A stretch of 5,437 nucleotides of DNA, taken from the NCBI GenBank assembly GCA_022361095.1, contig JAKSBO010000114.1:1-5437 (forward strand). Direction: 5' to 3'. The notes under the pieces were generated by a model. It searched no databases. It saw only the letters and a list, made by a program, of their open reading frames with translations, and was not told where the DNA came from. Both the position numbers and the translations under genes were made by a program. Numbering within the stretch: the stretch's first letter is position 1; each line of letters opens with the position of its first letter. Below, in pieces: positions 1 through 5,437 of the stretch. The stretch comes from Desulfobacterales bacterium. GTDB taxonomy: Bacteria; Desulfobacterota; Desulfobacteria; Desulfobacterales; Desulfobacteraceae.

Positions 1-1
1 A

Positions 2-106
2 AAGTTTGAAAGATCTGAGTCGCTTACCCAGGCTTTTTATAAAAAAGTACCCGGATGGGGCACCGCAGTTGGGCGGCTCTGCGTTCAAACACTTAGCTTT
101 TTATGA
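2..106 (+). CDS. C-terminal tail of an upstream gene, probable
   Basis: The frame starting at base 2 is open from the window edge to a TGA at 104-106, giving about 34 residues that end in a hydrophobic stretch (FYKKVPGWGTAVGRL, then CVQTLSFL). The stop lies just before the start of the methyltransferase gene, the spacing expected of a preceding operon member. I do not recognise the family. A second frame, starting at base 3, is also open and would end at a TAA at 120-122, overlapping the next start; I cannot exclude that one. The third plus-strand frame is closed by a TGA at 7-9. The coding call rests only on the open frame and the tight spacing, so confidence is low. Confidence 0.4.
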   Translation, partial: KFERSESLTQAFYKKVPGWGTAVGRLCVQTLSFL

Positions 107-110
107 GGTG
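105..110 (+). promoter_or_regulatory. Ribosome binding site that fixes a GTG start
   Basis: GAGGTG sits four bases before the GTG at 115. An in-frame TGA at 109-111 rules out any earlier start for the methyltransferase gene, and the first in-frame ATG comes only at residue 83. This Shine-Dalgarno-like match therefore decides the start. It also overlaps the proposed stop codon of the upstream gene (104-106), which would allow translational coupling. Confidence 0.7.
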
Positions 111-114
111 AACA

Positions 115-1200
115 GTGGATAAGAAATTTGATTCCGGAGAAACAAGGTCGTTAAAGGCGCGTTATGAGGACCAGAAAATTGCCTTTGCCCCTGTGGTGTT
201 CCAGGCTGTGCGGCTGTTGAGGGATCTTAACATTCTCAAAGTAATTGAAGGGGCCGGAAAGACCGGACTTGAAGTCGAAGCTATCTCAGAACAGACAGGG
301 GTCTCCTGTTACGGGGTAACCGTTTTGTGCGAAACAGGGCTTAGCCAGGACGTTCTGGAGATGAAGGACGATTGTTATATATTGACCCGTGTGGGACATT
401 TTCTGCTCAATGACGAGTTGACAAAAGTGAACATGGATTTTGTCAATGACGTCTGCTACGAGGGCCTTTTTCGATTGGACCAGGCGATTGAAACAGGCAA
501 ACCTTCCGGCCTGGAAGTGTTTGGCCGGTGGCCCACAATTTACGACGCATTAAGCCGGTTGCCTGATAAAGCCAGAAAAAGCTGGTTTGCGTTTGACCAC
601 TTTTACAGTGATTCGGCCTTTCCGGACGCTTTGCCTTATGTCTTCGGACTTAAACCACAGTCTCTTTTGGACATCGGTGCCAATACCGGTAAATTTGCCA
701 TCCAATGTGTCCGCCATGACCCGGATGTCCATGTCACGATGATGGATTTGCCCGGGCAGCTTGCCAAGGCAAAAGAGAATATTACCGCCCAAGGGGTGGA
801 CGACAGAATTACTCCATACCCGGTTCGTGATCTGCTGGACCCGGAATTCGCGTTTCCCGGCGGTTTTGACGCGGTGTGGATGAGTCAGTTTCTGGTCTGT
901 TTTTCCGAAGATCAGGTTTTAAGCTTGCTTGAACGGGGAAAAGAGGCTTTGGCCCCCCAAGGCAGCTTGTTCATTCTGGATACATATTGGGATCGTCAAC
1001 AATTTGAGATCGCAGCATATTGTTTAATCAATTCTTCCCCCTATTTCACGGCCATGGCAAATGGGAACAGCCGTATGTACCGGTTTTCCAAGATAGAAGC
1101 GCTTGTCCTAAAGGCTGGATTACGCATCGAATCGGTTGATGACGGACTTGGCATCGGCCACACCCTGATACGATGCCGGGCCAATGACACACAGGCATAA
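115..1200 (+). CDS. SAM-dependent methyltransferase, COMT-like, of a polyene pigment locus
   Basis: A 361-residue cytoplasmic methyltransferase expected to move a methyl group from S-adenosylmethionine to a small aromatic or polyketide substrate. Residues 21-130 resemble the helical winged-helix dimerisation domain of the caffeate O-methyltransferase class. The Rossmann domain follows: SAM loop LLDIGANTG at 184-192, acidic ribose-binding D211 in MMDLPGQL, then DAVWMSQFLVCFSEDQ at 252-267 and LFILDTYWD at 285-293. The length suits this family. The segment matching the plant VLHDW motif reads FLVCF, so the usual catalytic histidine is replaced by V261. Start is GTG at 115. In APE and flexirubin loci a methyltransferase of this kind modifies the aryl head group; that role is inferred from the neighbours. 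The next gene begins 73 bp downstream on the same strand. Confidence 0.85.
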   Translation: MDKKFDSGETRSLKARYEDQKIAFAPVVFQAVRLLRDLNILKVIEGAGKTGLEVEAISEQTGVSCYGVTVLCETGLSQDVLEMKDDCYILTRVGHFLLNDELTKVNMDFVNDVCYEGLFRLDQAIETGKPSGLEVFGRWPTIYDALSRLPDKARKSWFAFDHFYSDSAFPDALPYVFGLKPQSLLDIGANTGKFAIQCVRHDPDVHVTMMDLPGQLAKAKENITAQGVDDRITPYPVRDLLDPEFAFPGGFDAVWMSQFLVCFSEDQVLSLLERGKEALAPQGSLFILDTYWDRQQFEIAAYCLINSSPYFTAMANGNSRMYRFSKIEALVLKAGLRIESVDDGLGIGHTLIRCRANDTQA

Positions 1201-1273
1201 CAGCCGCGGACAGGCCTGACATATCAGCTGCCGGGCAGATTGGACCCCAACATTACATAAAATTTTTATAAAG

Positions 1274-2188
1274 ATGAAAAAAATACTTGTCATACACTAT
1301 TCACAAACCGGTCAATTGACCGATATCGTTGACTCCGTAACGGCACCCTTCAAAAATAATGAAACAGTCTCCATTATTTATGAAAACATCAAACCCAAAC
1401 CGGCCTTCCCTTTTCCATGGTCGGCTACCCGGTTTTGCGATGTCTTTCCTGAATCTGTTGAGGGGATACCCTGTGAAATAGAACCTGTTCAATTTGATCC
1501 GGACGGGGACTATGATCTGGTTATTTTGGCTTACCAGGTCTGGTTCCTTTCCCCGTCACTGCCCATCACGGCCTTTCTCAACTCCCCCGAAGCAAAGGTG
1601 ATGAACGGGCGGCCTGTTCTGACAATCATAGGATGCAGAAACATGTGGCTGCTGGCCCATGAAACAGTGAAGCAAAAAATTATTAGGTCCGGCGGCCGTT
1701 TGTTCGGCAATATCGTTCTCGGGGATAGAACCAATAACCTGCTTGGTGTACTCACCATTGCCGTTTGGATGTTGTCCGGAAAGAAAAAGATATTGTTTGG
1801 GCTTTTGCCGGATGCCGGTATATCAGGCCGGGATATTCAAGACGCTTCCAGGTTTGGCGCGATTTTGATGGAATCCCTGAATAACAATGATCCCGGGCCG
1901 GTTCAGGAAACCCTTAACAGGCATGGTGCCGTCACCGTAGTGCCGCAATATATACTTTTTGAAAAACGGATCCATAAAATATTTAAAATCTGGTCAAAAT
2001 TTATTCTCAGGAAAGGGAAAAGAGGTAATCCTGCCCGAAGATTCCGGGTCCGGCTTTTTCTGGCTTATCTTTTGGCTGCCATCTGTGTGATTGCCCCTGT
2101 CTCCAGTGTTCTTTCCATATTGGCAGTCAAATTGAAAAAGGGTGAGATCCAAAAAGCAATTGACTATTTTTCAAAGAATATTGTTTAG
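1274..2188 (+). CDS. darA: DarA-like dialkylresorcinol biosynthesis protein, flavodoxin fold
   Basis: A 304-residue protein that opens with MKKILVIHYSQTGQLTDIVD. This is a beta strand followed by a flavodoxin-type phosphate loop (SQTGQLT, residues 10-16). LAYQVWFLSPSLP at 85-97 and TIIGCRNMW at 117-125 fit the other flavin-facing loops of the fold. A basic stretch at 246-260 precedes a hydrophobic segment at about 261-287, which probably anchors or associates the protein with the inner membrane. The overall pattern matches what I know of DarA, annotated as the dialkylresorcinol condensing enzyme. DarA works with the ketosynthase DarB and is thought to aromatise a 2,5-dialkylcyclohexane-1,3-dione to a resorcinol. 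Flavin use is inferred from the fold. No clear Shine-Dalgarno precedes the ATG; the start rests on the canonical first strand. Its composition is more AT-rich than that of the ligase and ketosynthase genes downstream. DarB is not in this window. Confidence 0.72.
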   Translation: MKKILVIHYSQTGQLTDIVDSVTAPFKNNETVSIIYENIKPKPAFPFPWSATRFCDVFPESVEGIPCEIEPVQFDPDGDYDLVILAYQVWFLSPSLPITAFLNSPEAKVMNGRPVLTIIGCRNMWLLAHETVKQKIIRSGGRLFGNIVLGDRTNNLLGVLTIAVWMLSGKKKILFGLLPDAGISGRDIQDASRFGAILMESLNNNDPGPVQETLNRHGAVTVVPQYILFEKRIHKIFKIWSKFILRKGKRGNPARRFRVRLFLAYLLAAICVIAPVSSVLSILAVKLKKGEIQKAIDYFSKNIV

Positions 2189-2200
2189 GACCCAAATTCC

Positions 2201-2229
2201 TTGACAGTTCACAGCCGCTTATCTACCAT
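2201..2229 (+). promoter_or_regulatory. Candidate sigma70-type promoter before the ligase operon
   Basis: A perfect TTGACA (2201-2206) is followed after 17 bp by TACCAT (2224-2229), which matches TATAAT at four of six positions including the conserved first, second and last. It starts 12 bp after the darA-like stop codon and would give a leader of roughly 100 bases before the ligase ATG at 2335. This is consensus matching only. A second, perfect TATAAT lies at 2277-2282 but has no good -35 at 16-18 bp (TAAAAA at 17 bp). Confidence 0.45.
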
Positions 2230-2250
2230 GGCCTTTCATTGTGGCCTTGG
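2226..2250 (+). repeat. Imperfect palindrome over the putative promoter, operator or hairpin
   Basis: CCATGGCC (2226-2233) and GGCCTTGG (2243-2250) form an inverted repeat with seven of eight pairs, one T:T mismatch and a 9-base loop. The left arm overlaps the putative -10 box at 2224-2229, where a repressor would be expected to bind. As RNA it would fold into a hairpin in the leader, but no run of T follows (the next bases are GTGTAAAAAG), so it is a poor intrinsic terminator. Function unknown. Confidence 0.35.
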
Positions 2251-2334
2251 GTGTAAAAAGTGAATTTACGGGTGTATATAATTTTGAAATATTTCCTGAC
2301 GACATCTGAATGTTTTTGTCCGGGGCAGTGATTC

Positions 2335-3717
2335 ATGAAACCAGATAGACTGCATCATTTAACAGAACAGGCTGTGGCCGGTTTTTTAAAAGGGAACGCT
2401 GCGCCTGATATGCCTTTTTGCGGGCAACGCACTTACGCAGATATCCGTGCCATGGCCCATGACATTCTTGACCAGTGCCCTGCAACAGGCGATCAAAGGG
2501 GATTCCTTGCCGTATTTACCACGGACAGGGCTGTTACCGCCGCCGCTATGATTGCCGCCCTGGCCGGCGGGCCCATACTGATTCTGCCCCATGATATCTC
2601 GGATCAGGCCCTTATGAATCTGGCAAGTGACCCGGAACATACATGGGTGGTGGCGGACCCGGATCGGACCTTGCCCGGCCGTTTCAAAAAAATTACGGTT
2701 ACCCCGGACGGCCACCGCTGCAATGCCAGGCCCTTAAATGCCGCCATTGGTCTGGATGCCCCCCTGCTTAAACTGTATACCGGCGGCTCAACCGGAAAAC
2801 CGGCCATATGGACAAAGACCGTGGCCAATATCATGGGCGAAGCCCTGTTCCAGGTCACAGCCCATAACATCTGCCAAGATGACGTGGTGGTTGCCACGGT
2901 GCCGCCCTATCATATTTACGGTCTGTTGTTTTCCGTGGCCGCCCCGATGCTTGCAGGCGCAAGGGTGGTGGATCAAACCTGCGGATTTCCCCATGAGATT
3001 ATCAATCTGGTCACGGATACGTCGGCAACCATTCTCGTCAGTGTACCGGCCCATTTCAGAGCCTTGAAAGGCCATGATTTCCCGGATCACAGCCTGCGTC
3101 TGGCATTCTCTTCGGCAGGTGTCCTGGACCAAAGGGATGAAACGGATTTTCGCCGGAGAAATAACGTTGTTGTAATGGAAGTTTACGGGTCAACGGAAAC
3201 CGGCGGCATTGCCTTTAGATGCCGGGGACGCGATGAAACCCTTTTTTCGCCTTTCAGTGTCATTGAGGCCCAGGTTGCACAAGAGGCGTTAAGAATTCGC
3301 TCCCCTTTTGTCTCCCCTGAAATTGTCCGGGATGATTTGGGGTTTTACCTGGTGCCGGACAGGGTAAAATCATGTCCCGGCAACACCTTTGCCATCCTTG
3401 GCAGATCGGATACGATTGTAAAAATTGCAGGCATCCGGGTGGACCTGGATCAGGTCCGCACGGTGCTAAAAACCATGGATGGGGTCAGGGATGCTTTGGT
3501 CCTGACAACGCCTGTTCCCCGGGGCAGGGCCTTTGATATTTGTGCCCTTGTGGAAGGCGGCTGCACCCATACGGATATCCGGCAATTTCTTGCCGGGCGG
3601 CTTGAGGCCGCGGCCCATCCCAGGAGGATCAAGGTTGTGGACCACATGCCCATGACCCGTTCCGGGAAGTATGACAGGGCTGCTGTTTCAGCCTTGTTTG
3701 AAACGGAGGCCGGTTAA
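2335..3717 (+). CDS. AMP-forming acyl/aryl ligase of the ANL superfamily
   Basis: A 460-residue adenylating enzyme expected to activate a carboxylic acid with ATP and pass it to an acyl carrier protein or CoA. Core motifs appear in order: phosphate loop LYTGGSTGKP at 147-156, VPPYHIYGLL at 189-198, YGSTETGG at 284-291, GFYLVPDR with the ribose-binding aspartate D342, hinge LGRSDTIVKIAGIRVD at 355-370, and C-terminal PMTRSGKYDR with catalytic lysine K445. All key residues are present, so it should be active. It is shorter than typical fatty acyl-CoA or 4-coumarate-CoA ligases and has no fused carrier or dehydratase domain. This resembles the compact ligases of APE loci (ApeH type), which load 4-hydroxybenzoate-like starters; the substrate cannot be read from sequence. 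Start at ATG 2335 with a weak purine stretch (GGGG, 2322-2325). It ends 6 bp before the ketosynthase gene and probably shares its transcript. Confidence 0.88.
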   Translation: MKPDRLHHLTEQAVAGFLKGNAAPDMPFCGQRTYADIRAMAHDILDQCPATGDQRGFLAVFTTDRAVTAAAMIAALAGGPILILPHDISDQALMNLASDPEHTWVVADPDRTLPGRFKKITVTPDGHRCNARPLNAAIGLDAPLLKLYTGGSTGKPAIWTKTVANIMGEALFQVTAHNICQDDVVVATVPPYHIYGLLFSVAAPMLAGARVVDQTCGFPHEIINLVTDTSATILVSVPAHFRALKGHDFPDHSLRLAFSSAGVLDQRDETDFRRRNNVVVMEVYGSTETGGIAFRCRGRDETLFSPFSVIEAQVAQEALRIRSPFVSPEIVRDDLGFYLVPDRVKSCPGNTFAILGRSDTIVKIAGIRVDLDQVRTVLKTMDGVRDALVLTTPVPRGRAFDICALVEGGCTHTDIRQFLAGRLEAAAHPRRIKVVDHMPMTRSGKYDRAAVSALFETEAG

Positions 3718-3723
3718 AGAAAA

Positions 3724-4959
3724 ATGAACCGCAGAGTCGTTATCACGGGATATGGCGTCATTTCCCCCATCGGGGAGACCGAGGAGGAGATTTGCAGACA
3801 CCTGACCCAGGGAATTTCCGGGGTTAAAAAGCTTGAAGATGACGGGTTTCTGTCCGGGTTGATCCAGTCCGGTGTTTACGGCAGGATTGATTATCCCAAG
3901 GAATATTCCTTTGAACGAAACCATCGAAAAACCATGGGGCCGGTGGCGTTTGTTGCCTGTGAATCCGCCCGGCGGGCCATTGAGCAATCCGGCCTGGACA
4001 AGGACTTTTTAACCTCGGGCCAGGTTGGGGTGGCCTTCGGCTCCATCCACGGCAGCCCGTTTATCCAGCGCCGGATCATGAAAACCTACTTCCAGGGCGG
4101 CAACGAGGGGGATACGGGCATCAATGCCGCTGATTTTCTAAAATCCATGGCCCACACCACAGCCGTGAGCATCACAAAGATGTTCGGGATATCCGGCCGG
4201 GTCATCAGCCCTTGTACGGCATGTACCACCAGCAGCCAGTCCATCGGTTTCGGATACGAAGCCATCCGGTTCGGCATGCAGGAGGCCATGGTGTGCGGCG
4301 GTGCCGACGAATACGACACCTCAACCGTGGCCGTCTTTGACAACCTTCGGGCCTGCTCCACCCGGTTCAATGACACCCCCCACCTTACCCCGAGGCCCTT
4401 TGACAGCCGGCGGGACGGGCTTGTGGTGGGCGAAGGGGCCGGCGCCCTTGTATTGGAGTCCCTGGATCATGCAACGCAGCGGGGAGCCACCATTCTGGGC
4501 GAGGTTACGGGCTTTGCTTCCAACAACAACGGCGGGGACATGATTCTGCCCAACCTGGCCGGTATTACCCAGACCCTGACCCTGGCCCTGGCCGATGCGC
4601 AAATCGCCAGTGAGGATGTTGATTTCATCAGCGCCCATGCCACAGCCACCCGCCAGGGAGACGCCATTGAGGCCATGGCCATCCATGATGTGTATGGTGA
4701 TAAGACCCGGGTGACGGGCCTGAAAAGCTATATGGGCCATACCATTGCCGCCTGCGGGGCCATTGAGGCCATCATCACCCTGATAATGATGAAGCACGGG
4801 TTTATCCCGCCCACACTCAATCTTGACACCGTGGATGAATCTTGTGCCATGATCAACCACACAAGGCAGGTGCTGGATGAACAGCTCAACACGGCATCGG
4901 TCCAGAACTTTGCCTTTGGCGGGGTGAATACCGCCCTTGTATTAAAGACATTCAACTGA
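3724..4959 (+). CDS. Beta-ketoacyl-ACP synthase, FabF (KAS II) type
   Basis: A 411-residue condensing enzyme that joins an acyl chain to malonyl-ACP with loss of CO2. It has the standard length of FabF and begins with the usual RRVVITGYGVISPIG. The catalytic set is complete: nucleophile C167 in TACTTSSQSIG, H305 in SAHATATRQGDAIEA, K334 and H339 in LKSYMGHTIAACG, and the C-terminal glycine loop FAFGGVNTALVL. C167 means this is an active ketosynthase and not a chain-length factor, which would have lost the cysteine. Small departures are HATAT where most have HGTST, and GGVN where most have GGTN. With the ligase just upstream and an acyltransferase just downstream, a role in building the polyene or its starter is more likely than housekeeping fatty acid synthesis, though the sequence alone does not settle this. 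GC content is visibly high. GGAGG at 3705-3709 is 14 bases from the ATG, rather far. Confidence 0.92.
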   Translation: MNRRVVITGYGVISPIGETEEEICRHLTQGISGVKKLEDDGFLSGLIQSGVYGRIDYPKEYSFERNHRKTMGPVAFVACESARRAIEQSGLDKDFLTSGQVGVAFGSIHGSPFIQRRIMKTYFQGGNEGDTGINAADFLKSMAHTTAVSITKMFGISGRVISPCTACTTSSQSIGFGYEAIRFGMQEAMVCGGADEYDTSTVAVFDNLRACSTRFNDTPHLTPRPFDSRRDGLVVGEGAGALVLESLDHATQRGATILGEVTGFASNNNGGDMILPNLAGITQTLTLALADAQIASEDVDFISAHATATRQGDAIEAMAIHDVYGDKTRVTGLKSYMGHTIAACGAIEAIITLIMMKHGFIPPTLNLDTVDESCAMINHTRQVLDEQLNTASVQNFAFGGVNTALVLKTFN

Positions 4960-4961
4960 TG
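4957..4961 (+). promoter_or_regulatory. TGATG stop/start overlap
   Basis: The ketosynthase stop TGA (4957-4959) shares its final base with the ATG (4959-4961) of the acyltransferase. Such overlaps usually mean translational coupling within one mRNA, which supports an operon of ligase, ketosynthase and acyltransferase. Confidence 0.75.
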
Positions 4962-5437
4962 GAACCCAAATCTTCAAACGCCGCGAATAACACAAGGCCA
5001 AAGGGTTTCTCTTTTTTGTCTTTTACCCGGGACTTGGTCATTACCCTGTTGCTCTGGGGATATTTCATGTTTGGATTTCTTTTGTTTTTTTCCCCGTTTT
5101 ATTTTATCGCCTTTATTTGTCCGCCCATACGGGAAACGGCTATTCAACGTCTTAATTGTTGGTTTTACAAGGTTTTTTTTCTCCTTGTCCGCATGCTTAT
5201 ACCGGGTCTCGGCATACACATTGATCCCCAAGTTAAAACCCTTGAAAACTGCATCATTGTCTGCAATCATGTCTCCTACCTGGATCCTTTGGTGATGATC
5301 AGTTTGTTTCGGCGTCATAAAACCATTGTTAAAGCCACCTTCTTCACGGTGCCGGTTTTCGGCTGGGTTTTAAGGGCGGCAGGCTATATTCCATCCATGC
5401 CCAAGGGGCGGATGGCAGGTCTCATGGTAAAGCAGAC
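4959..5437 (+). CDS. PlsC-like lysophospholipid acyltransferase family protein, 3' truncated by window edge
   Basis: The frame from ATG 4959 stays open to the end of the window (159 codons), so the C-terminus is missing. A short polar N-terminus precedes a strongly hydrophobic membrane segment at about residues 25-54. The acyltransferase signature follows: IIVCNHVSYLDPL at 99-111, giving the catalytic HX4D pair H104 and D109, and then the family's second conserved block VKATFFTVPVFGWVLRAAGY at 124-143. Family members move an acyl chain from acyl-ACP or acyl-CoA to a glycerolipid or similar acceptor at the inner membrane. APE and flexirubin loci commonly encode such enzymes, thought to place the polyene on a lipid or glycan anchor; that specific role is inferred from the neighbourhood. 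The start overlaps the ketosynthase stop. Confidence 0.85.
   Translation, partial: MEPKSSNAANNTRPKGFSFLSFTRDLVITLLLWGYFMFGFLLFFSPFYFIAFICPPIRETAIQRLNCWFYKVFFLLVRMLIPGLGIHIDPQVKTLENCIIVCNHVSYLDPLVMISLFRRHKTIVKATFFTVPVFGWVLRAAGYIPSMPKGRMAGLMVKQ

Noticed and set aside
1228..1238. Short perfect palindrome CTGCCGGGCAG between the methyltransferase and darA-like genes
   Set aside because: The loop is too small for a stable hairpin and no T run follows, so it is not a convincing terminator; chance occurrence is likely.
2229..2248. Direct repeat TGGCCTT at about 2229-2235 and 2242-2248
   Set aside because: Only two copies of seven bases, largely explained by the inverted repeat already listed; no array or iteron pattern.
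2190..2253. ACCCAA (2190-2195) and TTGGGT (2248-2253) as an inverted repeat around the putative promoter
   Set aside because: Only six bases match across a 52-base spacer and the match does not extend, so it is probably chance.
2738..3067. Plus-strand open frame of 109 codons inside the ligase gene
   Set aside because: It is a shifted frame across conserved ligase motifs, and its translation is rich in proline, tryptophan and cysteine without any domain character.
4321..4860. Long open frame of 179 codons on the minus strand, opposite the ketosynthase
   Set aside because: It lies wholly inside a confidently assigned ketosynthase gene, its translation is low-complexity and glycine-rich with no recognisable motif, and long antisense frames are common opposite GC-rich genes.
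4974..5318. Minus-strand frame of 114 codons (with a plus-strand frame at 5071-5295) over the last gene
   Set aside because: Both overlap the acyltransferase frame that carries the HX4D motif and membrane segment. The minus-strand product is lysine-rich only because it is antisense to a T-rich membrane-coding region.

Overview
The window carries five consecutive plus-strand genes, plus the probable tail of a sixth, that read as the middle of a lipid-linked polyene pigment locus of the aryl polyene (APE) / dialkylresorcinol (flexirubin-like) type. The organism looks Gram-negative. Moderate and uneven base composition and the gene combination make me lean towards a Desulfobacterota (Desulfobacteraceae-like) genome, but this is inference from style and I could not run a search.

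Layout: positions 1-106 are open in a frame that ends at a TGA just before the first complete gene and are probably the 3' end of an upstream gene. Next come a SAM-dependent methyltransferase with a COMT-like architecture (115-1200), a DarA-like flavodoxin-fold protein with a hydrophobic C-terminal helix (1274-2188), and a 146-bp gap with promoter-like and operator-like sequence (2189-2334). After the gap are an AMP-forming acyl/aryl ligase (2335-3717), a FabF-type beta-ketoacyl-ACP synthase with all catalytic residues (3724-4959), and a PlsC-type membrane acyltransferase that runs off the right edge (4959-5437+). The last three are tightly packed (6-bp gap, then a TGATG stop/start overlap) and look like one transcription unit.

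Proposed working: the ligase activates an aryl or acyl carboxylic acid as adenylate and loads it on an acyl carrier protein. The ketosynthase extends it (reductase, dehydratase and carrier protein must lie outside the window). The methyltransferase decorates the aryl head group. DarA is associated in other bacteria with forming a dialkylresorcinol by aromatising a cyclohexanedione made by the ketosynthase DarB. The PlsC-like enzyme would transfer the finished chain to a membrane lipid or glycolipid. If DarB is found next door, the product would be a flexirubin-like aryl polyene-dialkylresorcinol ester rather than a plain aryl polyene. No RNA gene, insertion sequence, CRISPR array or origin was seen.
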